64,000 bases of DNA from Streptomyces antnestii (GCF_004005495.1 NZ_RZYA01000010.1:62001-126000); one strand, 5' to 3'; positions 27,976-36,602 are shown, numbered from the stretch's first letter. Notes: a model not told the origin generated them from the sequence alone. Made by a program: numbers and translations.

Positions 27976-29223
27976 TCACGCGCCGGTCAGCTGGGCGAAC
28001 TTCTCCTCGAACGCCTTGTCTTCCTTGGAGCTGAGCGAGCGGAAGAGGTGCGCCTTGGCACTCATGGCCTTGTCGGGAACGATCAGCGGGTCGTTCGCGA
28101 TCTTCTTGTCGATCTTGGCGAGTTCGGCCTTCACGCCCTCGACCGGCGAGACGTAATTGATCCAGGCGGCCAGCTGGGCGGCGACCGGAGGCTCGTAGTA
28201 GTAGTCGATGAGCTTCTCGGCGTTCGTCTTGTGCCGGGCCTTGTTGGGGATCAGCATGACGTCCGTGCCGGCCAGGTAACCGGAGTCGGGGATGTGGAAC
28301 TTGACGTCCGGGTTGTCCACCTGGAGCTGCACGATGTCGCCCGACCAGGCGAGACAGGCCGCGAGGTCGCCCTTGCTCAGGTCGGAGATGTAGTCGTTGC
28401 CGGTGAAGCGGCGGATCTGCTTCTTGTCGACGGCCTTCTGCATCCGGGCTATCGCCGCGTCGAAGTCGTCGGCCGTGAAGGTGCCCGGGTCCTTGCCCAT
28501 GTCGAGCATCACCATGCCGACGGTGTCGCGCATCTCGGACAGCAGCCCGACCCGGCCCTTGAGCTTGGGGTCGTCGAGGAGCTGCGAGACCGAGGTGATC
28601 TCCCGCCCGTTCGTGGCCTTGGTGTTGTACGCGATGACGACGGCGATGCCCTGCCACGGGTACGAGTAGGCGCGGCCCGGGTCCCAGTCGGGGCTGCGGA
28701 ACTGGGAGGACAGGTTCGCGTACGCGTGGGGCAGGTTGGCCGGGTCGAGCTTCTGGACCCAGCCGAAACGGATCAGCCGGGCGGCCAGCCAGTCGGTGAG
28801 GACCATGACGTCGCGGCCGGTGTCCTGGCCCGCCGCGAGCTGCGGCTTGATCTTGCCGAAGAACTCGACGTTGTCGTTGACGTCCTCGGTGTAGTTGACC
28901 CGGATCCCGGTGCGCTTCGTGAACGCGTCCAGGGTGGGCCGGTGCTTCTCATCGGCGCTGAGGTCGATGTACTCGGTCCAGTTGGAGAAGTTGATCACCT
29001 TCTCCTTGGCCGAGTGGTCCTCGGACGAGACGCCGCCCTGGCCCTGGCTCGCCGCGGGAATGCCGCAGGCGCTCAGGGTCCCGAAGCCGCCGACGGCGAG
29101 CGCGCCGCCCGTGGACGCGCGTAGCAGGGAACGGCGGCTGAGGGCCGCCCTGCCGTTGCTGAGACTGCGCCGCATGGCGGCGAGTTGTGCCGGGGAGAGG
29201 CTGTCGGGCTCGTACTGCTCCAT
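27976..29223 (-). CDS. potD: Spermidine/putrescine-binding lipoprotein PotD-like
   Basis: A 415-residue extracytoplasmic polyamine-binding protein. The N-terminus carries a twin-arginine motif (SRRSLLRAS, Arg 30-31) and a lipobox ending SAC with Cys 53, so it is probably exported folded by Tat and then lipidated. Conserved PotD segments include VINFSNWTEYIDLSAD, RTGIRVNYTEDVNDNVEFFG, LVLTDWLAARLIRFGW-like sequence and WSGDIVQLQVDNPDVKFHIP, which holds polyamine contacts. It is followed by potA, potB, potC and the FAD oxidase gene. Confidence 0.92.
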   Translation of the reverse strand: MEQYEPDSLSPAQLAAMRRSLSNGRAALSRRSLLRASTGGALAVGGFGTLSACGIPAASQGQGGVSSEDHSAKEKVINFSNWTEYIDLSADEKHRPTLDAFTKRTGIRVNYTEDVNDNVEFFGKIKPQLAAGQDTGRDVMVLTDWLAARLIRFGWVQKLDPANLPHAYANLSSQFRSPDWDPGRAYSYPWQGIAVVIAYNTKATNGREITSVSQLLDDPKLKGRVGLLSEMRDTVGMVMLDMGKDPGTFTADDFDAAIARMQKAVDKKQIRRFTGNDYISDLSKGDLAACLAWSGDIVQLQVDNPDVKFHIPDSGYLAGTDVMLIPNKARHKTNAEKLIDYYYEPPVAAQLAAWINYVSPVEGVKAELAKIDKKIANDPLIVPDKAMSAKAHLFRSLSSKEDKAFEEKFAQLTGA

Positions 29224-29252
29224 GCGCGTGGGTGCCCTTTCGGGAGGGAGAT

Positions 29253-29276
29253 GGCCGCCCCTCGTCGGGGGCGGCC
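29253..29276 (-). terminator. Hairpin between aldehyde dehydrogenase and potD genes
   Basis: Arms 29253-29261 and 29268-29276 form a nine-base GC stem 12 bases after the aldehyde dehydrogenase stop. It may partly terminate or process the transcript before potD, whose start is 29 bases further on. Confidence 0.5.
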
Positions 29277-29288
29277 GCCGGCTAGGTA

Positions 29289-30815
29289 TCAGTCCCCGAA
29301 GATCGTGCGGTGCCAGGGCTTCCTGGCGACCGCGGTGTTGTCGAACATGACGTGCTTGATCTGCGTGTACTCCTCGAAGGAGTAGGCAGACATGTCCTTG
29401 CCGAAGCCGGACGCCTTGTAGCCGCCGTGCGGCATCTCGCTGAGGATCGGGATGTGGTCGTTGACCCAGACGCAGCCCGCCTTGATGTCGCGGGTGGCGC
29501 GGTTCGCCCGGAACACGTCCCTGGTCCAGGCCGAGGCGGCCAGGCCGTAGGGGGTGTCGTTGGCGAGGCGGATGCCCTCGTCGTCGCTGTCGAAGGGCAG
29601 CACGACGAGCACCGGGCCGAAGATCTCGGCCTGGACAATCTCGCTGTCCTGGGCGGCGTCCGCGACGAGCGTCGGACGGTAGTACGCGCCCGCCTTCAGG
29701 TCACCCTGCGGGATGACGCCGCCGGTGACCACGCGCGCGTAGGAGCGGGCCCGGTCGACGAAGGCGGCGACGCGGTCGCGCTGGGCGTGCGAGATCAGCG
29801 GGCCGAGGTCGGTGTCCGGCGCGAACGGGTCGCCGACCCGGAGGCTCGCCATGAGGTCCGCGACGCCCTGCACGAAGGCGTCGTACAGCGGGCGCTGGAC
29901 GTACGCGCGCGTGGCGGCCGTGCAGTCCTGGCCCGTGTTGATGAGCGCCCCCGCGACCGCGCCGTGCACGGCGGCCTCCAGGTCGGCGTCGTCGAACACG
30001 ACGAACGGCGCCTTGCCGCCGAGCTCCAGGTGGAGCCGCTTCACGGTGGAGGTGGCGATCTCGGCGACGCGCTTGCCGACACCCGTCGACCCGGTGAAGG
30101 AGGTCATGGCGACGTCGGGGTGCCCGACCAGGTGCTCCCCCGCGTCCCGGCCCGCGCCCGTGACGATATTGACGACACCGTCGGGGATGCCCGCCTCGGT
30201 CGCGGCCTGCGCGAACAGGAGGGAGGTGAGCGGGGTGAGCTCGGCGGGCTTGAGAACGATGGTGTTTCCGGCCGCGATCGCCGGCAGGACCTTCCAGGCG
30301 GCCATCTGGAGCGGGTAGTTCCAGGGGGCGATGGAGCCGACCACACCGATCGGCTCGCGTCGCACGTACGAGGTGTGGTCCGCGCTGTACTCGCCTGCGG
30401 ACTGGCCCTGGAGGTGACGGGCCGCGCCCGCGAAGAACGCGGTGTTGTCGACGGTCCCGGGGACGTCGAACTCGCGGCTCAGCTTGAGCGGCTTGCCGCA
30501 CTGGAGGGACTCGGCCTGCGCGAGCTCCTCGGCGCGCTCGGCCAGGACGCCCGCGAAGCGGTGCATCGCGTCGGAGCGCTCGCCCGGGGTCGCGCCGGCC
30601 CAGCCGGGGAAGGCCTCGCGGGCCGCGGCCACGGCGGCGTCGACGTCCTGGGTGCCGGCGAGCTCGTAGGTGTAGACGTCCTGGCCGGTGGCCGGATCGA
30701 CGACTGCGTGGGTGCGACCGGACGTGCCCTTGGTGAGGCGGCCCGCGATGTACTGGGCGCCTTCGGCGAACCGGTCCTGGGCCTGGAAGCGGGTGCTGTT
30801 GCCAGGGTTGTGCAT
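29289..30815 (-). CDS. Gamma-aminobutyraldehyde-type aldehyde dehydrogenase
   Basis: A 508-residue dehydrogenase starting MHNPGNSTRFQAQDRFAEGA at the ATG 30815, behind a GGAGGAG box seven bases away. Catalytic features are APWNYPLQMAAWKVLPAIAA, the Glu in LELGGKAPFVVFDDADLEAA and the Cys in INTGQDCTAATRAYVQRPL. The ending SEMPHGGYKASGFGKDMSAY and YTQIKHVMFD is typical of the aminobutyraldehyde/betaine aldehyde branch. It would oxidise 4-aminobutanal from putrescine to GABA. It is the first gene of the potDABC-oxidase run and is preceded by operator-like repeats. Confidence 0.9.
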   Translation of the reverse strand: MHNPGNSTRFQAQDRFAEGAQYIAGRLTKGTSGRTHAVVDPATGQDVYTYELAGTQDVDAAVAAAREAFPGWAGATPGERSDAMHRFAGVLAERAEELAQAESLQCGKPLKLSREFDVPGTVDNTAFFAGAARHLQGQSAGEYSADHTSYVRREPIGVVGSIAPWNYPLQMAAWKVLPAIAAGNTIVLKPAELTPLTSLLFAQAATEAGIPDGVVNIVTGAGRDAGEHLVGHPDVAMTSFTGSTGVGKRVAEIATSTVKRLHLELGGKAPFVVFDDADLEAAVHGAVAGALINTGQDCTAATRAYVQRPLYDAFVQGVADLMASLRVGDPFAPDTDLGPLISHAQRDRVAAFVDRARSYARVVTGGVIPQGDLKAGAYYRPTLVADAAQDSEIVQAEIFGPVLVVLPFDSDDEGIRLANDTPYGLAASAWTRDVFRANRATRDIKAGCVWVNDHIPILSEMPHGGYKASGFGKDMSAYSFEEYTQIKHVMFDNTAVARKPWHRTIFGD

Positions 30816-30906
30816 TATCGCTCTCCTCCGTCGGCGACCCGTCCCACGGGTGACCGGCGTAGCTCCAGCTCGATTTGAGTGCCGATCCTGACAGAGGCGA
30901 TGTACT

Positions 30907-30951
30907 GCAACAAGTGATTCCGTTGTTGCCTTTTGGTTACGCGACGGAATC
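30907..30951. promoter_or_regulatory. Interleaved inverted repeats upstream of the polyamine operon
   Basis: Two dyads overlap in the divergent gap. GCAACAA (30907-30913) pairs with TTGTTGC (30923-30929), and GATTCCGT (30916-30923) pairs with ACGGAATC (30944-30951). They lie 90-135 bases upstream of the aldehyde dehydrogenase gene and 45-90 bases from the NADAR gene, in a locally AT-rich stretch. This is the layout of a regulator site controlling one or both promoters. Confidence 0.5.
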
Positions 30952-31023
30952 TGTCGACCAGGTGTCGAGTCGCCCAGAAAAACCAGGGACGGAGTGTCAG
31001 TGGTGCCTGCCAGACTCGCGTGC

Positions 31024-31617
31024 ATGGGGAAGATCGACGAGGTGACGGAACCCGGTCGGCCGCGCGACCAGGACGCGCTGGTCAGAGCGGTGGAAGCGGG
31101 TGTACGGGTCAAGTACCTGCACTTCTGGGGGCACGCGCCACGGGCGGACGGCACGCTGGGGGCGAGTTGCCTCAGCCAGTGGTGGCCCGCGCCGTTCACG
31201 GTGGACGGTGTCGAGTACGCGACGGCCGAGCACTGGATGATGGCCTCGAAGGCCCGGCTGTTCGGGGACGTGGACGCCGAGCGCATCGCCGTCGGGGCGG
31301 CCCATCCCTCGCAGGCCAAGAAGGCGGGGCGGATCGTGCGCGGTTTCGACGAGGACGTCTGGGCGCGCGAGCGGTACGGGATCGTCGTCGAGGGCAGCGT
31401 GCACAAGTTCGCGGCGCACCCGGATCTGCGGGCGTTCCTGCTCGGGACGGGCACCCGCGTGCTGGTCGAGGCCAGCCCGCTCGACCGGGTGTGGGGCATC
31501 GGCCTCGCGGCGGACGCGGCGGGCGCCGACGATCCGAGACGGTGGCGCGGGCCCAATCTGCTGGGGTTCGCGCTGATGGAGGCGCGGGAGCGGCTGCGGG
31601 GGCCGGGGCGGGCGTAG
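31024..31617 (+). CDS. NADAR family protein (YbiA-like)
   Basis: About 197 residues from the ATG at 31024. GTG codons at 30994, 31000 and 31003 are also in frame, and a GGAG box just upstream favours one of them, so the N-terminus is uncertain by up to ten residues. The core is clear: YLHFWGHAPRADGTLGASCL, SQWWPAPFTVDGVEYATAEH, WMMASKARLFGD, and WGIGLAADA near the end. NADAR proteins act on ADP-ribose-linked or riboflavin-pathway N-glycosides; several remove ADP-ribose from nucleobases. It is divergent from the polyamine operon with no obvious functional link. Confidence 0.85.
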   Translation: MGKIDEVTEPGRPRDQDALVRAVEAGVRVKYLHFWGHAPRADGTLGASCLSQWWPAPFTVDGVEYATAEHWMMASKARLFGDVDAERIAVGAAHPSQAKKAGRIVRGFDEDVWARERYGIVVEGSVHKFAAHPDLRAFLLGTGTRVLVEASPLDRVWGIGLAADAAGADDPRRWRGPNLLGFALMEARERLRGPGRA

Positions 31618-31663
31618 GCGCAGGGGGCCGGGCGCCCCGGTCCCCCGGCCGGCACCGGCTTCC

Positions 31664-32692
31664 TTACGCCGCCGCGGAGTAGCCGCTGCCGTCGTGGCTG
31701 TTGCTGTCGCCGGCGGAGCTCGCCTGGGAGATGACGAAGGCCATCATGAGCACGGCGAGGATCAGTCCGCCGATGCCGCAGATCAGGCCGGCCAGGGCCT
31801 GGCCGCCGTTCGTCGCCCCGCCCTTGGTGGCCCGGGCCCGGCCGATGCCGCCGAAGATGATGGCGAGGATCCCGACCACGATCGCTATCGGCCACAGGAC
31901 GAAGCCCACGGCCGAGATGATCCCGAGGGTGAGGGCGGCGACGCCCATGCCGTTGCTTGGCGCCGCCGGCATCCCCGGCCAGCCGTAGCCGGGGCCGCCG
32001 TAGGGCATACCGCCCGGGCCGGTCGCGGCGTGCCGGCCATAGCCGTACGGGGCGGCCGGGTAGCCGTGGTCCAGCTGCCCGGGCCCGTCGGGCGAGACGG
32101 GCGGCGGGGGCACGGGCTCACCGGGCGGCGCGAAGGGGTTGGCCTGCGGCGCCCAACCGTAGGGGGCACCCGGCGAGGGGGCCTGCCCTTGCCCGGGGGC
32201 TTGCCACTGCTGCGGCTGTGGCTGCGGCTGCGGCTGCGGTGACCAGGGGCCGGGTGTGCCGGTGGTGGCGGGGGACGGCGGGGCGAACGGGTTGTACTGC
32301 TCGGCGGGCGGGGAGGGCGGGGCGAACGGGTTCGCGGGGGCCTCGCCCCGAGTGGGGGCGGCCTGGGTAGCGGCGGTGTGCGGGGCCTGCGCGCCGGCGG
32401 GCGACTGATCCTGCACCGGCGGCACAGGCGTGTCCGCCAGGGCCTCCCCCTGAACCACAGGGCCCGGTACGTCCAGCAGCGTCTCCCCCTGTGACGGCGA
32501 AACCGTCGTCTCCGCAGGCGGGGGCCACGGCGCGGACAAATCCGGCTTCCCCAGAGACACCCCGTCCCGGGACGGATCGTCCCGGAGCGGATCCCCCGCA
32601 CTCCGGTCCCCGGCGCCCTGGTCCCCCGTGCTCTGGTCCCCCACGCCCTGCTCCCCCATGTTCCGCTCCCCCATGTTCCGATCCTCGGTCAT
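31664..32692 (-). CDS. DUF4190-type membrane protein with long Pro-rich tail
   Basis: A 342-residue protein. The first 230 residues are disordered: a Gly/Asp-rich arm with repeated MGE/GDQ units, then a Pro/Gln-rich region with three copies of NPFAPP. Residues about 250-330 hold two hydrophobic segments, GVAALTLGIISAVGFVLWPI with IVVGILAIIFGGIGR, and LAGLICGIGGLILAVLMMAFV, the DUF4190 pattern. In-frame ATGs at 32737 and 32713 are alternatives to 32692. It converges with the NADAR gene and is divergent from the deaminase-like gene. Confidence 0.75.
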   Translation of the reverse strand: MTEDRNMGERNMGEQGVGDQSTGDQGAGDRSAGDPLRDDPSRDGVSLGKPDLSAPWPPPAETTVSPSQGETLLDVPGPVVQGEALADTPVPPVQDQSPAGAQAPHTAATQAAPTRGEAPANPFAPPSPPAEQYNPFAPPSPATTGTPGPWSPQPQPQPQPQQWQAPGQGQAPSPGAPYGWAPQANPFAPPGEPVPPPPVSPDGPGQLDHGYPAAPYGYGRHAATGPGGMPYGGPGYGWPGMPAAPSNGMGVAALTLGIISAVGFVLWPIAIVVGILAIIFGGIGRARATKGGATNGGQALAGLICGIGGLILAVLMMAFVISQASSAGDSNSHDGSGYSAAA

Positions 32693-32829
32693 CGCTCGCT
32701 CGTCCCCCTTCATCAGCCCACCCGGACGTCCCGTCATGCTACGGCCGCCGCCAGGTCAGGGCGGGGGCCCGCCTACGATGGCTGCGACCCGTCGATCAGC
32801 CGATCAACCAAGTTCCTGGGGAGGAATCC

Positions 32830-33864
32830 GTGACCGATCTGCAGGCCTTCATCGCCGGACTGCCAAAGGCAGAGCTGCATGTGCACCACGTCGGCTCGGC
32901 GTCCCCCCGGATCGTCTCCACGCTCGCGGCCCGCCACCCCGACTCCAAGGTCCCGACGGACCCCGAGGCGCTGGCCGACTACTTCACGTTCACGGACTTC
33001 GCGCACTTCATCGACGTGTACCTCTCGGTCGTCGACCTGGTGCGCACCCCCGAGGACGTCCGGCTCCTCACGTTCGAGATCGCGCGGGACATGGCCCGGC
33101 AGAACGTGCGCTACGCCGAGCTGACCATCACCCCGTACTCCTCCGTGCGCCGCGGTATCGACGAGTACGGCTTCATGGCGGCGATCGAGGACGCCCGCAA
33201 GGCCGCCGAGGCCGAGTTCGGGACCGTGCTGCGCTGGTGCTTCGACATCCCCGGCGAGGCGGGACTCGAATCCGCCGAGGAGACCGTGCGGCTCGCGACC
33301 ACCGACACGATCCGCCCGGAGGGCCTGGTGTCGTTCGGGCTCGGCGGGCCCGAGATCGGCGTACCGCGGCCTCAGTTCAAGCCGTACTTCGACCGGGCGA
33401 TCGCCGCCGGCCTGCACTCCGTGCCGCACGCCGGCGAGACCACCGGACCCGGCACCGTCTGGGACGCCCTCGTGCACCTCGGCGCCGAGCGCATCGGACA
33501 CGGCACGACGTCCGCCCAGGACCCGAAGCTCCTGGCCCACCTCGCCGAGCACCGCATCCCGCTCGAGGTCTGCCCGACGTCGAACATCGCGACGCGCGCC
33601 GTGGCCACCCTCGACGAGCACCCGATCAAGCAGTTCGTCGACGCCGGTGTCATCGTCACGATCAACTCCGACGACCCGCCGATGTTCGGCACGGACCTCA
33701 ACAACGAGTACGCCGTCGCCGCCCGTCTCCTCGACCTCGACGAGCGGGGCCTGGCCGCGCTCGCCAAGAACGCGGTGCACGCGTCCTTCCTCGACGAGCC
33801 GGGGAAGACCCGTATCGCGACGGAGATCGACACGTACACCGAGGCGTGGCTCGCCGGAGCGTGA
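32830..33864 (+). CDS. Adenosine deaminase-like amidohydrolase (aminodeoxyfutalosine deaminase candidate)
   Basis: A 344-residue TIM-barrel deaminase from a GTG with a strong GGGGAGGAA box. Metal and catalytic motifs are present: HVH in KAELHVHHVGSASP (residues about 14-27), HAGE after GLHSVP, RIGHGTTSAQD, EVCPTSN and the Asp pair in TINSDDPPMFGTDL. The first motif is HVHHVGS rather than the HxHLxGS usual in true adenosine deaminases. I recall that Streptomyces proteins of this kind deaminate aminodeoxyfutalosine in menaquinone synthesis, so that substrate is as likely as adenosine. Confidence 0.85.
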   Translation: MTDLQAFIAGLPKAELHVHHVGSASPRIVSTLAARHPDSKVPTDPEALADYFTFTDFAHFIDVYLSVVDLVRTPEDVRLLTFEIARDMARQNVRYAELTITPYSSVRRGIDEYGFMAAIEDARKAAEAEFGTVLRWCFDIPGEAGLESAEETVRLATTDTIRPEGLVSFGLGGPEIGVPRPQFKPYFDRAIAAGLHSVPHAGETTGPGTVWDALVHLGAERIGHGTTSAQDPKLLAHLAEHRIPLEVCPTSNIATRAVATLDEHPIKQFVDAGVIVTINSDDPPMFGTDLNNEYAVAARLLDLDERGLAALAKNAVHASFLDEPGKTRIATEIDTYTEAWLAGA

Positions 33865-33903
33865 CCGGTGTGCCGCGGGCGCCCGGCTGACCACAATGGG
33901 GCC

Positions 33904-34584
33904 ATGCGTACCGTGACTGCCGTGGCCCACCGGGGCGACCCCTACCGCGTCCGTGAGAACACCCTCCCCTCCCTGCGCTCGGCGCTGGAGCGGGGGGCCG
34001 ACGCGGTCGAGATCGACGTCCGCCTGACCCGCGACGGCGTGCCCGTACTGCTGCACGACGCCACGCTCAAACGGCTGTGGGAGCACGACCGCCCGCTGTC
34101 CGCGCTCTCGGCCGACGAGGTCCGCGGGGTCACGGCGGGCGGCGTGCCGACGCTCGCGCAGGCCCTGGAGGTGCTGGGCGAGCGGCGCGTGATGGTGGAC
34201 CTGCCGGGCGCGGACGCGCGTGCGGTGCGCACGGTCCTCGGCGTCATCCGTGACTGCGGCGCCGACGAGCGTGCCTACTACTGCGCGGGCGCGGAGACGA
34301 TGCTGGCGGTACGGGCCGCGGACCCGGCGGCCGAGATCGCGCTGACCTGGACGACGCTCGCCCCGCCCCGGCCCGCGCTGCTCGAAGCGGTCAGGCCGGC
34401 CTGGCTCAACTACCGCTTCCCGCTGGTCGACCGGGCCCTGGCGGCGCATGTGCACCGCCAGGGCCTGCTGATCTCCGCCTGGACCCCGGACACCAAGGCG
34501 TCGATGCGCCGTCTCCTCGGCATCGGCGCCGACTCGATCACGACGAACCGCGTCGACGTCCTGTGCGGGCTGCGCGACGGGTGA
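33904..34584 (+). CDS. Glycerophosphodiester phosphodiesterase-like protein
   Basis: A 226-residue GDPD barrel. The opening AVAHRGDPYRVRENTLPSLR carries the HRG and EN residues, then VEIDVRLTRDGVPVLLHDAT supplies the E-x-D and second His. All metal and catalytic positions near the N-terminus are therefore present. The end (LLISAWTPDTKASMRRLLGI then GADSITTNRVD) is the normal GDPD C-terminus. No signal peptide is seen, so it is probably cytosolic and releases glycerol-3-phosphate from lipid headgroups. It begins 39 bases after the deaminase-like gene and may share its transcript. Confidence 0.85.
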   Translation: MRTVTAVAHRGDPYRVRENTLPSLRSALERGADAVEIDVRLTRDGVPVLLHDATLKRLWEHDRPLSALSADEVRGVTAGGVPTLAQALEVLGERRVMVDLPGADARAVRTVLGVIRDCGADERAYYCAGAETMLAVRAADPAAEIALTWTTLAPPRPALLEAVRPAWLNYRFPLVDRALAAHVHRQGLLISAWTPDTKASMRRLLGIGADSITTNRVDVLCGLRDG

Positions 34585-34606
34585 ACGTACGCCCGGTTCT
34601 ACCCGG

Positions 34607-34636
34607 TCGAGTGGCGTTCGACCGTTCGAGTGGCGT
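34607..34636. repeat. 11-base direct repeat upstream of secreted protein gene
   Basis: TCGAGTGGCGT occurs at 34607-34617 and 34626-34636, a 19-base period close to two helical turns. A TAGCGT hexamer at 34654-34659 could be a -10 box for the secreted protein gene. The arrangement resembles a direct-repeat activator site, but this is unproven. Confidence 0.4.
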
Positions 34637-34762
34637 GCGTCACCGGGCGGTCGTAGCGTCGGAGGCGACCACCCGCGGGGGACGACCGACAGGCCCCGTC
34701 GCAGCCCCTGTGGAACGAGCAGCGCGGGACGCACGGTCCCGCAGACGGCCGGGAGCGCAATC

Positions 34763-35221
34763 TTGCGGAGCAACACACTGAGGGCGGCGATCACACTCTG
34801 TGCCGCCGCGTCCCTCGCGGCAGCCATGGCACCCGCCTCAGCCACCGGCACCGCGCCACCGGCGGCGGCGTCCCGGCGGGCCGAGGTTCCTGTGCTGGTC
34901 GACTGCACCTTCGCGCCACAGGTGCGCCCCACCGACTTCATCCTCGCCTGCGGGGACGGCAACAGCCGCCTGGCCTCGCTCCACTGGTCGCAGTGGGGAC
35001 CGGCCAAGGCGGTGGCGACGGGCACGAACTGGGTCAACGACTGCAAGCCGTACTGCGCGGCGGGCAAGTTCCACGCGTACAAGGTCGCGGTGCGGCTCGA
35101 CCACCCGCACGCGTGGACCAAGCATCCCGACCGGCAGCACTACACCCGGATCACGCTGACCTACACGGACGGCACCCCGGACCCCTCCACCCGCGTGACG
35201 ACCTGGCCCCTGTGGAACTGA
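34763..35221 (+). CDS. Small secreted protein, unknown function
   Basis: A 152-residue protein from a TTG start with a GGGAG box eight bases upstream. Residues 1-28 are a Sec signal peptide (AAITLCAAASLAAAMAPASA) with a likely cut after ATG or ASA. The mature part has four cysteines (VDCTF, LACGDG, NDCKPYCAAG), suggesting disulfides, and ends TYTDGTPDPSTRVTTWPLWN. No family is identified. Its stop touches the end of the convergent PotD-like gene with no gap. Confidence 0.75.
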   Translation: MRSNTLRAAITLCAAASLAAAMAPASATGTAPPAAASRRAEVPVLVDCTFAPQVRPTDFILACGDGNSRLASLHWSQWGPAKAVATGTNWVNDCKPYCAAGKFHAYKVAVRLDHPHAWTKHPDRQHYTRITLTYTDGTPDPSTRVTTWPLWN

Positions 35222-36430
35222 CTACAGCCCCGCGATCGCGTTCCACCGCTTCGAGAACTCCGTGCGCTCCTTCGACGTGATGTCGCGGGCGATCGCGAGA
35301 CGGCCGCGCATCGCGTCGTCGGGGAAGATCAGCGGGTCCTCGGCGAGGGCCGCCGTGTCCTTGTCCTTGGAGTCGGCGAGGACCTCGCGGGCGGCCGGCA
35401 CGGGGCACACGTAGTTGACCCACGCGGCGAGCTTCGCGGCGACCGCGGGCTCGTAGTAGTAGTCGACGAGGCGTTCCGCGTTGCGCTTGTGCGCGGCGAG
35501 GTTGGGGATCATCAGGGACTCCGCCCACAGCTCGGCGCCCTCCTCGGGCACGACGAACTCGATGTCGGGGTCGTCGGCCTGGAGCTGGATGACGTCACCG
35601 CTGTAGGCCTGGCAGGCGAGGACGTCGCCGCTGGAGAGGTCCTTGATGTAGTCGTTGCCGGTGAAGCGCCGGAGGTGCTTCGTGTGCACGAGCTTCTCGA
35701 CCTGGTCGCACACGTGGTGGAAGTCGTCGGCGGTCCACTTCGTGATGTCGACGCCGTTGCCCTGCATGAGCAGCGCGAACGACTCGTCGAGCCCGGACAG
35801 CAGGGTGACCCGGCCCTTGAGATCGTCGGCCCACAGGTCGGACACGTGCTTGATCTCGCGCCCGACCTTGCGCCGGTTGTACGCGATGCCGGTGATGCCT
35901 GACTGCCAGGGCACGGTGAACTTGCGCCCGGGGTCGAAGTGCGGCGAACGCAGCAGCGGATCAAGGTACTTGGTGACGTGCGGCTGGCGGGCGCGGTCCA
36001 TCTCCTGCACCCAGCCGAGCCTCACGAAGCGGGCGCACATCCAGTCGCTGATGACGATCAGGTCGCGGCCGGTCGACTGGTGGTTCATCAGGGACGGGCT
36101 GATCTTGCCGAAGAACTCGTCGTTGTCGTTGATCTCCTCGGTGTACTTGATGCCGATCCCGGTCCGCTTCGCGAACGTGTCGAGGGTGGGGCGCTTCGAC
36201 GGATCGTCGTCGTCGACGTCCACGTAGAGCGGCCAGTTGGCGAAGACCACCCGCTTGTCGCCGGCGGACCGGTCGTCCGCGGCCCGCTCCCCCGGCGCGA
36301 CGTAGGCGGCGGGCACCCCGCATCCGGAGGCGAGCGCGCCGACCGCCGTGGCCATGGCACCACCGCCAAGGGCACGGATCAGGGAACGGCGGGACGGGGG
36401 ACGCGTGGGGTTGATCGGAGTCGCTCGCAC
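35222..36430 (-). CDS. Second spermidine/putrescine-binding-like lipoprotein (orphan)
   Basis: About 402 residues from the GTG at 36430. The N-terminus has a twin-arginine motif (SRRSLIRAL, Arg 14-15) and a lipobox ending in SGC with Cys 37. The mature protein parallels the upstream PotD: VVFANWPLYVDVDDDD, RTGIGIKYTEEINDNDEFFG, VISDWMCARFVRLGW and YSGDVIQLQADDPDIEFVVP. No permease or ATPase genes accompany it. It is downstream of the second aminobutyraldehyde dehydrogenase gene, so it may feed the PotABC complex with another polyamine. An ATG further upstream adds a low-complexity arm and is not favoured. Confidence 0.88.
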   Translation of the reverse strand: MRATPINPTRPPSRRSLIRALGGGAMATAVGALASGCGVPAAYVAPGERAADDRSAGDKRVVFANWPLYVDVDDDDPSKRPTLDTFAKRTGIGIKYTEEINDNDEFFGKISPSLMNHQSTGRDLIVISDWMCARFVRLGWVQEMDRARQPHVTKYLDPLLRSPHFDPGRKFTVPWQSGITGIAYNRRKVGREIKHVSDLWADDLKGRVTLLSGLDESFALLMQGNGVDITKWTADDFHHVCDQVEKLVHTKHLRRFTGNDYIKDLSSGDVLACQAYSGDVIQLQADDPDIEFVVPEEGAELWAESLMIPNLAAHKRNAERLVDYYYEPAVAAKLAAWVNYVCPVPAAREVLADSKDKDTAALAEDPLIFPDDAMRGRLAIARDITSKERTEFSKRWNAIAGL

Positions 36431-36570
36431 GACCGCAGGATGCCCGCGTCCGGCACGACCGGACAATGGACGCTGCGTCAAGCCGAAGGGGTGAGAGCCG
36501 ACACACTGTCGATCACCCGGGACACCCGTCACGCCCGCGTCACCCCTGGTGAACGGCCCCGGCACGCAGA

Positions 36571-36602
36571 CGCCCCCGCGCGGCCGTAGCCACGCGGGGG
36601 CG
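36571..36602 (-). terminator. Terminator after second aldehyde dehydrogenase gene
   Basis: Perfect ten-base arms 36571-36580 and 36593-36602 with a 12-base loop lie 45 bases past the dehydrogenase stop and before the orphan PotD gene. There is no clear T-run. Confidence 0.65.
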
